A stretch of 64,000 nt of DNA. It comes from Trissonchulus latispiculum. Lineage: Eukaryota > Nematoda > Enoplea > Enoplida > Ironidae. The stretch covers positions 62,001-126,000 of the forward strand of contig JASAND010028644.1 of NCBI GenBank assembly GCA_030248195.1, given 5' to 3'. Under the pieces are notes generated by a model. The model was not told the DNA's origin. It saw only the letters and a program-made list of their open reading frames with translations, and searched no databases. Positions 11,240 through 23,563 of this stretch are shown here, in pieces. The first letter of the stretch is position 1, and the number at the start of each line of letters is the position of its first letter. A program made the translations under genes and the position numbers.

Positions 11240-11430
11240 GTGTTTAAGGTGGTAGTACCACTTAGGGCCGTTCTGATAAGAGATTCTCCGGGCAGCTGGG
11301 CCCGCGCCCGGGCCCACTGACTCCTCTGGGCCCCACTGACTCCTCCGGGCCGGGCTCGGTGCCGGGTCGATCCTGGCCCGGGCCCGGACCTGAGCCCGGA
11401 GCCCGCTACAAGACCCGGACGGTCCGAACC
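11240..11430. repeat. GC-rich CCCGGGCCC tract
   Basis: Irregular repeats of GGGCCCG and CCGGGCC in an otherwise AT-rich region. Similar tracts occur at 29,085-29,160, 60,361-60,505 and 60,990-61,085. Confidence 0.6.
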
Positions 11431-11481
11431 AATGACAGTATGAAATTCGAAATCTGACAGCTCAGATTTAAACAAAATAAA

Positions 11482-12691
11482 TACATTTTTGCTGCAGCAA
11501 TGTATATATTTTCTGAACCGTCACGACATGAACTTTCCTTTGGTTGAAAAAGAAATTTGAAAAAATTAAAATTCATCAAAAGAAGCCGATTTTTTTAGGT
11601 TTTGTAAGATCAGTAGATGTCAGGAATTTTGGAAAATTAGCCCATGTCCCAAACATATTGTATCGCAAATATCAGCTAATTTCGTCAAAAAATTGCGATA
11701 GTTATTAAATATTTTCGGTTTTCAAAATCCTTTGATCTTTGCCGCTTTGCCAACTTTGGCTGGCTATTACTCGCGACTCACTCGATGGAACAATTTTTGT
11801 AATTGGATTATCAGCACCGCCTATGTGTCTGATTTCACGTGATCTATGTGGTTTTTCAAGATTTGAAAGTAGATTTTTTCGAAAAATGCCACTTTTTGAC
11901 CCAAAATTTCGGTAATGCGAATCTAGCAAAAGTGAGTAAAAATAGCAGAATCAAGTTTAATCCGAGCTGAATCCAATAATATAAAGTTTTCGTGGCTACG
12001 GCTTACATTACGCCCGCAATTAATTTTTAAACTATTTCCCTATTTCAGCTGATTTTTGACAAGTTGTGCTATGTCGCATTGATTTGCCGTAACCAGTGTT
12101 AAATAGCCAAAAACCAGCTAAAAAGGAAATAGTTTAAAAATTCGCTGTGGGGGCAGTATAAGTCGTAGGATGTCAACAAACGTTATGTCGTTGGATTCAG
12201 CGAAGATTAAACTTTCTGATTATGCTATTTTAACTAACTCTTGCTAGATTAGCATTGCCGAAATTTTGGTTCAAAAAGTGGCATTTTTCGAAAAATCGAC
12301 TTTCAAATTTTGAAAAACCAAATAGATCACATGTAAGCTGTCACATAGGCGGTCCTGAAAATTCAATTGAAAAATTTTTCCATCGAGTGAGTTGCGAGTA
12401 ATAGTCAGTCAAATTTGGAAAAGCGGCAAAGATCAAAGGATGAAAATCGAAAAAATTGAATAACTATCGCAATTTTTGACGAAATTAGCCGATACTTGCG
12501 ATACCATACGTTTTGGACATGGGCTAATTTTCCACCAAACGGCTAGTTAGTGGCATCTACTAATCTTTCAAAACCTAAAAAATCGGCTTCTTTTGATGAA
12601 TTTTTAATTTTTTCAAATTTCTTTTTCAACCGAAGGAAAGGTCATGCCATGACGGTTCAGGAAATATATACATTGCTGCAGCAAAGATGTA
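11482..12691. mobile_element. Long foldback element (H), about 1.2 kb
   Basis: The two halves are imperfect reverse complements about the centre near 12,085. Outer ends pair TTTTTGCTGCAGCAATGTAT with ATACATTGCTGCAGCAAA. Inner arms share AAAATCGGCTTCTTTTGATGA and GCATTTTTCGAAAAA. Arms are almost 600 bp each. There is no coding capacity. Confidence 0.8.
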
Positions 12692-13067
12692 CCGCTAAAT
12701 CAGTATAAACTTAACAATTTCGCTCCCTATATTTTTTGGTAAGACTGTAGTTACGTCATTAGCTGTTGCTGATGACTAGCTAGGATTATTGATTAAAAAG
12801 GCCCCTGCTATAAGACGAGAAAAGTAGACATATCATCGTGTATTAAAAAATATTGATTCCATCGTGGCGATAATGGCTGGTCTATCTAAAGAAGATAAAT
12901 CGAATATACAAGTCGGACTAAAGGCATAAAATGTTTTTAAAATGAAGACTGGTTTCATAACTTCCAACCTGTCTGTGCGACCCAGAGTATGCCGGGGTAC
13001 GCGGACATCCACGCTGGACCCACTAGGCCTGCTCGAACTGACGCAATGACCCCCCACCCCAGGAATA
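12692..13067. other. No recognisable gene
   Basis: Anonymous sequence between two foldback elements. The 74-codon minus frame at 12,833-13,057 shows no domain. Confidence 0.4.
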
Positions 13068-13561
13068 ATTAACGGCTCAACCGATTTTGTTCGCGTTTGG
13101 AGGGTAGAGTGCCGTATGCTTCCTGGCTACAAAAATTAAAAAAAATTTCAAATTTTTAAATTTTTAAAAATTTAAACATTTTTTAAGTTTCAAATTTTTC
13201 AATGTGCTTGGATAGAATAAAGTGCTGAACATTTTTATCCTTGCGCCAACTTCTGAAAATGTATCCTAGTACGGTCGGTACAGCCGTTCAAAATCTGAAG
13301 ATCAAAGGTAAATGTCGCCGTTATAGCTGACCAATAGAAGGGCGGCATTTTCCTTTGATCTCCAGATTTTGAATAGCTGTACCGAACGAAGTATAATTTT
13401 CAGAAGTTGGTGCATGGATAAAAAATATTCAGCGTGTTCCATTCAAAAACATTGAAAAATTTGAAATTTAAAAAAAAATTAAAATTTGTATGATGTTTGT
13501 AGTTAGGAAGCATCCGGCGCTCTATTTTTTAAATTTTAACGAAATTGGTTGAGACGTTAAC
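13068..13561. mobile_element. Foldback element (I), about 490 bp
   Basis: Arms pair AACGGCTCAACCGATTT with AAATTGGTTGAGACGTT at the outer ends, and ATCAAAGGTAAATG with CATTTTCCTTTGAT near the centre (about 13,325). The inner arms are AT-rich. Confidence 0.75.
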
Positions 13562-14847
13562 TATTTCTGGGATGGGGATATTGCAGAAAAGATCCGATTA
13601 TTGCACATTGCAGGACTGGCGGCAGAATATCCATCTCCCCGTTAAGCATAAGCTGATGCGCACTGGAGGACGATACGTCTTGTCCCTTGTTTTGTTAGTG
13701 AATATTCATACTGTCTGTAAATTCGCTTTGAATTTCGGTGAAATTACAATTCGTTCAAATTACTGTTTCCCTAAAGAAGTTTTCCCAGTTAAAAAGAAGG
13801 TATTTCTTATCAGACGTCCTAGTAGCTAGTTGGCGTTCTTAAAACTTCAAGCTTCCCAAAAAAGTATAGCAAAACAGCGCTCATTTTGCAGCAGATTCAA
13901 CAGCCAATCAAATATTTTCAAAATTACATTTTCTTATCATTGGCTATTCTGCTGAAATACATTGTTGTTTCTGTGCAGTCCGTCCGTAGTGTGGTCTCCC
14001 GTTCGGTGCGGGCGTGTATTAGTCTTGCTTCTTCGGTTTTGTTTCTTTGATTCCCTCTTATTCTAGTGTTTCTTATTCGATCTGTTATTCCCTTTTATGT
14101 CGTCGTAGCAGTCAGTTGGCAGTTTTTACAAAAGGCATTCTTAAATGTTTACCTTTTTGAAACATTTATGAGCAGCTTTAGAACTTTCACAGTACATTTC
14201 GTAAACTACTAAAACTTGTTCTTAGCCTATCTCTAAACCATCTTATGCATCTTCGCTAGGAATTTATGAGGAACTGAACAAGTTTTAAGTAATTTGATAT
14301 TTGCTTGCTCACCATTACGTCTGCAAAATGTTTGTGGAATGTTAGACTTTAAATGACTTGGGATGAATAATATTGAAGAGGAAACGTAAAAGGGTTGAGA
14401 TGGCGGAAATATACAATAGACAACTGATTTGTACAACATTACGTAGATGTAAAAGCAGAGAAATATAAAGGTAATGATAGTGAATTTCACTGGTTAGCAA
14501 GGGATGGTATGGGGGTCATGCCACCTATCACTTGATAGAGATGAGCATTAAGGCTGGTGGCTCGTCGAGTCGAACCGAGCTGGCAACAATTTCGCACGAG
14601 CCGGAGAATTGAAACTCCGAGAGGAGCCGACTCCTACCAAAAATTATAGTTTGTCATATTTCTGAATTTGTCCATGTTTAAACCACCATGTCCACCATAT
14701 TCAGTGAAGTATGTCTTCAGTTTTAATTTTACAGCTTAATTCTTTTGTTTTCTTTCGTCATTCCTAGGATAGGAATGGTGCCCGAGTGGGGAATGAACGT
14801 ATATTGAACGAGTTATAGCAAAATTACTGATTTCTTACTCTCTCTAA
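13562..14847. other. No recognisable gene
   Basis: AT-rich, anonymous. Frames at 13,545-13,829 (+) and 14,233-14,490 (-) have no recognisable domain. Confidence 0.4.
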
Positions 14848-14849
14848 CC

Positions 14850-15209
14850 AAGAGTGTATAATATCAAGATAGTATACAAGAGTGTAACAATAGGCAAGCT
14901 CTCTGTTATCAGCTCTAGGTATGTGCTCTGCACGCTAACGGCTGACCCCCCTCCCACAAACGTGTATGCTCAGTTTAAAGAAATTAGCACGCTATCTTTG
15001 CGTTGTAAAGATCGAAGAAGACACAAATTGGACGCACGCAGGCGTTGTGTTTTCGAGCTTTAACATGTAAAGATACAGCGAGCGAGCGTACAGAAACATG
15101 TACTGGGTACACATTTGTGAGGGGGGTCAGCCGTTAGCGTGCAGAGCATGCACCTTGAGCTGATAACAGACAGCCTGCCAGCTGTCACATTCTTATCTAT
15201 CATTGCTCT
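14850..15209. mobile_element. MITE of the AAGAGTACATAAT family (A1)
   Basis: Inverted ends carry AGAGTG-type termini, CTGTTATCAGCTC and CTGCACGCTAACGGCTGACC, matched on the right by GGTCAGCCGTTAGCGTGCAG and GAGCTGATAACAG. It is immediately followed by a second member (A2). Confidence 0.7.
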
Positions 15210-15212
15210 AAC

Positions 15213-15572
15213 TAAGAGTACGTAATATAAGAGTGTGCCACTAGGCACACTCCATGTTATCAGAGCAAAAACTATGCTCTGCTCACTAACGGCCCACCAC
15301 CCACGGCAAGTCAGACCCTTCACTTCAAAGAATTTCGTGCGCTATGTTTGTGTTCTAAAGCTCGAAGCAGGCACAAAATTCGTCAGCACACTGTTTGTGT
15401 TTCGAGATTAAGCACATAAACATAGAGCGAGTGAGCGTGTCCCCGTTTCCACCAGGTACTAGAGTCACTAGGGTCTGATTTGCTGGGGGTCTGATTTGTC
15501 AGCAAACAGCATAGTTTTTGCTCTGATAAAATAGAGTGTACGTATGGCACACTCTTATATTATGTATTCTTG
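15213..15572. mobile_element. MITE of the AAGAGTACATAAT family (A2)
   Basis: Left end AAGAGTACGTAATATAAGAG, right end CTCTTATATTATGTATTCTT. Internal arms share ATCAGAGCAAAAACTATGCT. It abuts A1, and the same tandem arrangement recurs with A3/A4. Confidence 0.8.
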
Positions 15573-15854
15573 CTGTAACGTAGCCGTATGACCAATCAAA
15601 ATTGTGTTCAGGCCGACAATCAGCTCAGAAATTGAAATTTTCGCCATATGTACAGGCAACGTCCATGGAGCACCTATCCCTTTAAATTTGAGCGTTCTAG
15701 CACATTGGACAATTTGTTGTTTGTTTGTTTTCAGCTACTGCGCGGTTAAATGCTGCTACCTCCATCGTAAATATTTTCTGATGCCAGGTTTTTCCTGAGG
15801 GGCAATCCTTATTTCAGGTGAAGTATGCCCCTCCACTCCCCATCTACAGCGGTA

Positions 15855-17650
15855 GGAGTAAACTCTATTCTTCAGCGCTCCAGGCAAGCGTGACGATTTA
15901 GAAATATTAAAGCTTATTTCAAATAAACAACGCACTTCTCGTTAAGATGTTTTTTCTGCACTGTCAGCGCAGAAAATGTGACGTCAATTTTCAGTCTATG
16001 CTGCATTAAGTGGATGCGAAGATCTGATCAACTACTGAGCTGAAAGTAGGCTGCACTTTCAGATTTGTTGTGCAACAAATTTAATTTGAAACCCAGAATT
16101 TCCTGATTTTCAAGATCCTGATCCTTTGTGGCAATGACTAACTCTGTTTTTATACTCCTATGTCCACTCCCATGTGAAAGTCCCTCCAAACATAGTTGAG
16201 AATATCCAGAAATGATCATCAAGCAGCACCTGTAGCCTGACCCTTTGCCTTCTGATCTCCCAAGCAACAAATAATGATCTTCTCACCTGCGGCTACTTGG
16301 TATCCCCTCAGCAATGGGCTCTACACATCCAACTATCTCCCTTCAAAGATGAACTTTCTTTAACATCCTCAGCGTTCACCTTCTAAACACTGAATCACCT
16401 CCGACGATCTCTCCCTAGAATCCACAACAAGTTTCCAATCACCATATCATCTATACTCATCATCTTTCCCAGCTCCAGAACGCTAAGTTTCGAATCTCTT
16501 TTTCGCTGCCATAAGTTGTATTTTGCCCTATATTGTGAACTGGTTCAGCTGTTGCTTGTATTCTGTTCCATTGCTCCTAAAATTTCTGCTGAGACTATTA
16601 TAAATATTATAAATAATTCACACTTCAATAGAGGTCGGCAACAAGGCAGATCTTCCTAAAATCCTCATAAACAAGCATTGTAGAGGGAAGACTAAACGTC
16701 TATGTCCTAGTTAGTACCTATAATTTTTTGCTATCCTTTTCTTCTGGGTTAATACTGTTTCTGTCGTCGCCGTTTTCATATTGTGTCTCGATAATCCCGC
16801 AAACCAAGTCAACGTCAGTCCTTGCCCGTAACTACAACACACAACCCGCGACATAACCTGTCCTATTCTCCAGAATCCAGAATTCAGAAGGCATCCCTGG
16901 GTTCCCAAACCAAAGAACCCTTCCCTCGAAAAGAAGGCATCCGACAAAAGTCTCGCTGAAATCTTAAAATTCAATTTGCGGACTCTGGTTTAGTCATGTT
17001 AACATTGGATGTTTAGCTGTGTTTGAAATTTTTTCACACGTTGCAACTCACACATAAACACGCACTGCTGCACACAAAGGAACGCATGAGTTGACTGCGG
17101 AGGAATGTAGATGTACTCCGCTTTCGCAACTCAAATCACGGAACTTCATGGTAAACCGGACCAGTATGCTGAGTTTTGATGTATTCATTTGGTGCCAGCT
17201 GGCACCGGACACTAGCAATCCCTCCTTCCCCCCATGTCAATTAATTGTCCGAGAGTTAAGGGGCGGCCGCCTTCGGGTGGAGCTGCCGAGGTGCGTTCAT
17301 CACATAGATGATGGGCAAATCTCCAGAATTGGTACTCGCCTCGGGTAATTGTGAAGACAATCAGCCAAAAATCAGCCATTGTCAGCCAAACACCCTTCCC
17401 CAACAGTCAAATTTTAAGATTATTGTGGCTGACACTACTCCTAACCAGTGCACATCCAACTGGAGTGGGGCGTATGGAAAAAAAGTACATGTATTATTAT
17501 AATTATTATGTAAGTTGTATAACGGGCACAACAACACAGTTGCAGACATGGTGACATTGTAAAAATTGTCTGGCAGTTTTCCTGAATATGGTTGTTCAGT
17601 GAAGCTGGTCAAAATTAGAGCGCTTTTATCCTAGTTCTCTGTTCTTTTCT
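15855..17650. mobile_element. Decayed E-type terminal module split by an insertion
   Basis: Bases 15,855-16,025 match the loop of the E1 module at about 7,295-7,460 (shared GAAATATTAAAGCTTATT and TTTTTTCTGCACT). Bases 17,480-17,650 match its continuation and right arm at about 7,455-7,650 (shared GTATTATTA, GGTTGTTCAG and GAAGCTGGTC). The two parts are contiguous in E1, so about 1.45 kb (16,026-17,480) was inserted here. The interior frames, such as 16,711-16,974 on the minus strand, are not recognised. Confidence 0.65.
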
Positions 17651-17871
17651 GCGATCTTATTTCCAGCGAATATTTCCTTATTTTTAGGCGGAGCAGTGAG
17701 ATTGGCCTAATTGACCTTGGACTTTTGTCTGTGGTCTATGCCAAAAGATATGCATGAACCGTGAAAGCAAACTAACATGATATTGGTTCACGGATTTCCA
17801 ATTACATCAAGGGGTCGCATTCCCCTTGCATTCTGTGAAGGAAGATTTTCTTTTTTCTTTTTGCCTTTCAG

Positions 17872-18009
17872 CTCCAAACCAATCAGCAACAGATGGTCGA
17901 CTATGCTGACCTCAGCAGCTACCGATATTTTTCCATGTGCAAGGACAAACTGTGGCAATCCGGTATCAGTGAAACCAGACCCGGACCACGCACCCCGGGA
18001 ATTGGCCTG
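17872..18009 (+). CDS. Candidate internal exon of an unidentified protein
   Basis: A 46-codon open block is flanked by a strong polypyrimidine acceptor (TTTTTGCCTTTCAG ending at 17,871) and a donor (CTG|GTAACA at 18,009/18,010), with phase 0 at both ends. The peptide is non-repetitive, with YADLSSYRYFSMCKDKLW followed by a proline/glycine-rich tail. I recognise no family and find no partner exon. Confidence 0.3.
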
Positions 18010-18100
18010 GTAACAACCTATATGGTAAAATCGTGTTGTGTACCTGTCTGTTCGAACACGATGCTGTTCTTGGCCGACTCCAATCTACGACATCTTTAGC

Positions 18101-19200
18101 ACATCGAAGGCGGCGTCGTCGTGCCTCGAGGTGGGAACTAATTGATGGACATTCCAGATAGGATCCGTGAACAGGGATTTCTAAATCTGATTTAATAAAA
18201 TCTCACAGGATCATAGTCTATTTCAATATTAATGACATGCAGTATGGGACAGTGGAGCAGAATCATACCTGGGCAGACTTTTTCTCGGACGGGGGGTGGA
18301 AATCCGGTGCGTTTTCCTCGAAATGGGTACTATATGTTTTGGTGTGTACTTTCAGACCACAAGCTTTTATTTGAAAAAATAACACTGTGGATAGTCGATT
18401 GTCTATTTACAGAAAGCTGTAATTATTCAATTTTTTAACCTAAGGTTATGAAAATTAAACATTAAACTCACGAAGGGAACTACGGGGGATCTGGGGGACA
18501 GTGCCCCCAGAAGTTGAAGAAGTTTTGCAGTTGAGACTACTCCCGGTAGCTAATTTAGAGCATTTCCGCGATCAATTAATGAGATAAAGTATGGCCAGTT
18601 GTTGTAACATTATTCGCTTATTCGCTCATTACATTTGCTTATATGGTATAGGTATATTTTTAGCTATATTAGGTATATTTGTAGCGAATATGGTATATTT
18701 TTTCAATGGCTAAATCTGCAAGACTAGCCTTCACTCTTATAAAATATTAGTTTTTCAGGTATCGTAACAGTCATCAATGAGTAAGAATAAGACGGGCGGG
18801 TTTGGAGGCGTAGCCTCAAGTAGAAAATTTTTTAAAAGATCGCTTTTGAAACAAGTTTTCCAGCAACTCTTGCACAATGTTCCTTTTTGTTGAAGGTTAA
18901 ATCAAACTGTATCAGGCTTGCATCAGAGCGATTTTTGAAACGAAAAACAATTGCTACGTGACGCACCCTCGGACGTAAAAATATGATTGAAAACCATGGG
19001 AACAAAATGGGGTATGGCGGTTGCCCCCAGCTAAATAGTAAAGCCTTTTGAAATACGAAAGGCTTGAAACCTATTTTTCAGAGCACTTTAACAAACGTTT
19101 TCTAACTTTTTGGGTGCATTTTGTCGTGTAAATTTATTTTTCACTGTGCAAACGAAAATTTTTGTGTAAATTATCAGTCAGTGTTTGACACAAAAGCAAT
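18101..19200. other. No recognisable gene
   Basis: Anonymous sequence. It contains one GGGGGATCTGGGGGACAGTG followed by CCCCCAG (18,486-18,512), a motif that recurs in several repeats of this window. Confidence 0.4.
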
Positions 19201-19790
19201 AAAATCCAAATCCGGTGCGTCAGTAGGCCAAATCTGGTGCGTAGTTAGATCAAATCCGGTGCGTAGATAACCGAAATCCGGTGCGTCGGCGAGTCAAATT
19301 CGGTGCGTCAGAGAACGAATCCGGTGCGTCGGTAAGCAAAATTCGGTGCGTCAGAGAACGAATCCGCTGCGTCAGAAAGCAAAACTCGGTGCGTCGGCAT
19401 CGGCAAGTCAAATTCGGTGCGTCAGAGAACGAATCCGGTGCGCGGGCAAGTCAAATTCGGTGCGTCAGAGAACGAATCCGCTGCGTCGGAAAGCAAAATT
19501 CGGTGCGTCGGCAAGTCAAATTCGGTGCGTCAGAGAACGAATCCGGTGCGTTGGCAAGTCAAATTCGGTGCGCCAGAGAACGAATCCGCTGCGTCGGAAA
19601 GCAAAATTCGGAGCGTCGGCAAGTCAAATTCGGTGCGTCAGAGAACGAATCCGCTGCGTCGGAAAGCAAAATTCGGTGCGTCGGCAAGTCAAATTCGGCG
19701 CGTCAGAGGCCGAATCCGGTGCGTCGGTAAGCCGAATTCAGTGTGTCTTTGTGAGTATTTCAGTGTGTAGATAGGTCAAATCAGGTGCGT
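19201..19790 (+). repeat. Minisatellite with GGTGCGTC core
   Basis: Units of about 43 bp alternate AATTCGGTGCGTCAGAGAAC with GAATCCGGTGCGTCGGCAAG, and degrade toward both edges. Since 43 is not a multiple of three, all three plus frames stay open over 19,281-19,774 and give near-identical peptides. That argues for an array lacking stop words rather than a gene. Confidence 0.85.
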
Positions 19791-20187
19791 GCTTGCATGC
19801 CAACAAATTTGTGTATAGGCAAGTCAAAACTGTATGGAAATGGAAGAATCTAATTTGTGGAAACAAATGCGTAAATAAGTCAAATTTGGTTTCGAGTCCA
19901 AATCTTTATAAATCATATACGTATCAGTTTGGTGCGCCAATTCTTCCAGGAAATTATATAGGTATCATTTCGGTGCGTATGTGAGACCTGGGGTGGCCAC
20001 CCCCCGTCCACCCCCCCCCCCCCCCTATTGCCCAGGTGTAAGCAGAATGCATGCTCGAAAACTTGGGACCTGTTGCCAGCCGTGTATTTGTTTCGTCAAT
20101 GATCTCACAGGCCAAAAACTCCTTTCCCGCAACAGGCCTATGACATGTTCATTCATTCGCCAGTTGTGCGATTCAGCTGGTTTCACG

Positions 20188-20379
20188 CTAATAGATGTGC
20201 CGCCAGTACCGTTTCTTGAGCCGTAAGGAATTGGCCAGGCGGCTGATCGACAGCTCAGTCTGCGGCTCTATGACGACGACCTCCACTTGGCGTATGCGGG
20301 AAACAAGGTTCTCCTGAACGAGTGATGCCGGCTTGTCCCTGAATTGGTAAGCGTGTTTTGTGTGGTCTCTAAGATCCAC
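20188..20379 (-). CDS. Short protein-like open frame, possible exon or relic
   Basis: A 63-codon minus-strand frame encodes a charged, non-repetitive peptide with ENLVSRIRQVEVVVIEPQ and RLANSLRLKKRY. No family is recognised, there is no evident splice partner, and the neighbouring plus-strand stretch also looks protein-like. It may be part of an old gene copy. Confidence 0.25.
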   Translation of the reverse strand: MDLRDHTKHAYQFRDKPASLVQENLVSRIRQVEVVVIEPQTELSISRLANSLRLKKRYWRHIY

Positions 20380-20461
20380 AAAAAGGTCTCAAGGGAGGGA
20401 GCCACTGCCACTGCCAGGGAAATGAAAGTCAGATTTAACAGAAATTCTGTTCGTTACACTA

Positions 20462-20905
20462 GTGCTTAGGATGAATCCATTATCTGCCGTATCAGTTGCC
20501 ACAGCTTCAGCTGCACCTCATCCTGGCACTCAAGAAACATTAGTATGCAAGTGTCTGAGTCTAGCAAAGTCTATTCTACCTCAGAAAATCAAGCTATTCC
20601 ATTCACCCTTAAGCAATTTTGAAATGGCAGCGTGTACCGCAGCTGTATTAACCGACTCGTTTACAGCGCCGACCGGTTCCTGCAAAAGGCGCAGTCTGCA
20701 ATCTTAATGGAACGGTTGCTGCATCTGGTACTGCTCTAACACCTGCAACTACTTGATCCTACACTCAGTGTTGCAAGTCACTGTTCCAACGCATGTGGTG
20801 GGTCCTCCCACAGTATCAATTCGGCATATGGTTCCAGTTGGAATTAATTCCCGTTCAGACCTGTCTTACCTTGTCCACAAATACCTCCTACCTAATTATT
20901 TTCAG
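20462..20905 (+). pseudogene. Possible decayed coding sequence
   Basis: Protein-like sequence continues over about 440 bp but moves between frames. One frame runs from 20,462 to 20,707, an alanine/threonine-rich piece lies in another frame around 20,705-20,755, and then HVVGPPTVSIRHMVPVGI follows to about 20,904, where CAG|GTGATC could be a donor. The changes of frame suggest a relic. The family is not identified. Confidence 0.25.
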
Positions 20906-21059
20906 GTGATCGGACAAGTTTTAGCGTCTTTTTATTATTCACGCCGGTAGATGTGCGCAGAGTCATCTCGGCAATTGTCAGATGTTGTCAGATGTCAGGT
21001 GTTAGTTATTTACAGTTTTTGTTAGTCTTTTTGTCTTGTCATGCTTTGGATGTAGTGTT

Positions 21060-21205
21060 GTCATTTTATACTGGCATGTTTAGTGGGGGAAGGATGGGGG
21101 TCCCTCCACTTTTCGGAAGCCCCCAACTTTTCGATGCCCCCCACTTTTCGATGCCGCCACTTTCGTTCCCCCTACTTTACGGCATGCCCCCCCACGTTTT
21201 GGCCA
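21060..21205 (+). repeat. Short CCCCCACTTTTCGATGCC repeats
   Basis: Irregular iterations of CCCCCACTTTTCGATGCC over about 110 bp. No gene. Confidence 0.6.
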
Positions 21206-22850
21206 GAAAGGGTCGAAAAATTAAGTCTCTAGAATATAAAAGTGAAGCCACCGTGCGCGCTGTCTTTTCAAAATCCAAATTTCAAGGCTGGTAAAATGTT
21301 ACCGTAATTAATTCTAGTCGACGTCTAACCCAACTTAACTTATAGTGTTCATAAACTCATGAAAGGGCACTCAGCCTAAGATGAATCACCGTGTATTAAG
21401 TTCTGAAGAGGCTATGAACCCGCATTTTTTCCGCTTCAGCAAATACATTCAGTTCAACTAGAGCGTTTCATTCAGGCTATTAGGGGGAGCGCGTTAGCTA
21501 CAATAGGGAAAACTTGACGCAATGTGTATAATCTGGACATTGTTTGGCCTGTGGCCAGCGGAGGAGTGGACCGATCGGACTGAAACTTGGTGAAGTATGA
21601 GAGTGAGTACAAGTACAGTATAAGTATGTGTGTGAGTACAATTGTGTGAATTACATCCTGTGCAAATTTCAGCCGGATCGGCCGGGTGGATCTTGAGATA
21701 TGAAAATTGGCCCCCCGCGCGGGTCGCGTTTCTCCTCTTTTTTCCCCAGGGGTGCAGGTTGGAAGACCCTTCAGAGCCCTACTATTTTAGGTTTTTTGTA
21801 CAAAAAGTTCCTCAATTCCGGGGAAATTACTTTCCGCGGTTCCCGGACCCCCCCACCCGCACCTCACCCCCGTTGGGACCCCCCAATAAGCCCCGAAAAT
21901 CTTTTCCGTAAGACTAGTACGTGCGAGCGAAGCCGGTGCTCACGTTGCGAATCGCTGGTATTATGGTGATTACAGAACACTGGCTTTATTGGATGCAGTG
22001 GGTATCTGGTTGTGTGTCGGGCCCGTGGGGGGGCCTGGCCTGTAATCAGGGGGTTGGTGTTTCACATGAGCGGGGGCTCCCGCATAGGAGGGCCCGGGGC
22101 GAGGTTTCTGCTAGGGAACAGTGACATTCCTCATGGTGAAACCACATTGTCAATGAGTCTTGCTGTCGCATTTATTTGGGGCTCGCGGGGCTCCGTAGGG
22201 GTGGGGGGCCCCGAACGGGTGGTAAGCCCAACCGTAGCGCAAGTGCAGCATTGGCCTCTGTTGTAGAGCTTCCACTGGGCATTTGGTGTGGGCTTGGGCA
22301 GGTGTAGTAGACTAGGGCGGTGGTACCGGCTGGACTCTGGGGGGTCCTGGCCGGGGGCCTGTAGCGCCCAGGGGGGGGATCCATGGACAAAACCGGGACC
22401 TATCTAACCGCAAAGCGTGGTTTTCAATAGTGTACCCGGTGAGGCGGACATTTTTTACCGGAGGACCCCCATCCTTGTGGTTCATTGAAGTTCGCGTCAA
22501 ACGGAGTCGCGGCGGACTGGTCCAACTTCGCTTGTTGCGAACCGTTTTTGTCAGATACCATATGTAAGCCATTGTTGAGGTGCAGTTTTTTTTTCCTTGA
22601 GGATTTATCTAACGTGGGTTTTGTGGTTTGTGGACCTCTGTCTAATGGGCCTAGTGGGCTAAAACTGCAAAGCTTGAAAAGCTGGTGGTCTTAGATTCAA
22701 ATGTTAGAAATTGGAAGTGATTAAATTCATCTTTGAAGGATTCGTGAAAGTGGCAACTTTTTCACGTTGTGACGCCACTCTTAGGGGGACCTTTTGTCAA
22801 AAATCACCATTTTTAGAAGTCGTTATTGGTCAAAATGAAATTTTAGTTGA
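21206..22850. other. No convincing gene; dispersed repeat and GC-rich sequence
   Basis: This includes the second copy of the 841-925 repeat (21,506-21,590) and a G/C-rich interval (21,700-22,480). Overlapping proline/glycine-rich frames on both strands there have compositional bias and no domain. Confidence 0.45.
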
Positions 22851-23563
22851 TCATAGGGGTCGCGGTAGCGACCCCTATAATATGAGTGAAAATGGTCGAA
22901 TGACCGTGTAAAACAAGGCTGCGCAGAAGCTGCGCAGATTCCTGCGCAGATCCTGCGCAGATTATGTGCGCAAAAAATTGTACGTGTCGAGTTTAGTATG
23001 TGTGCGAAGTTTCATCCCCGTACCACTTTCCGTTAAAAAGTTGCGCCAAAAATCGCTTACGAGAGTGATGTTTTTTTTCCGGTTCTCCGCTTTGACGTCT
23101 GGTAAGGGGGTTTTGTAGCTTTAATAACAACAGATAGAAAAATTTTTGCCTATGAAAACCATATATATTCTTGGAGTACGCAACAAAAATAAGCCGATAG
23201 GCTAGTTTTTATGCCTCCCAGGGCCGGAAAAAATTTTTGGCGGGGGGCCAAAGTCGGCCAAAACGCTAAAATGGCCAAAAAGTATGCTTCAAAGGCGCCG
23301 TAATAAGTCAGACTGGGCTATATATGGGGCAATACTGCCTATATGGCTGAATAGGACACATATCAGGGTCGTTCAATTGCTATATGATTTTCCGGCCCTG
23401 AGCGTAATTTTTGGGTACTGGCCTGCCAAAGTTGGTGAATTTTGGGTCCAACTTTGAACATAGTTTTTTCGCTTATTTTGCGACCTGGAAGCCTCAAATC
23501 TTGCATAGAAAGGTTTTTGCGGACGGAGAATCGATTCCCGCTATCAATTTTGCTGCCCGACTG

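Noticed and set aside
19281..19774. Three overlapping frames of 117-149 codons
   Set aside because: All are translations of one minisatellite whose unit lacks stops in every plus frame.
21642..22572. Multiple proline/glycine-rich frames
   Set aside because: They arise from G/C-rich composition with few stop words, overlap on both strands, and show no domain or splice context.
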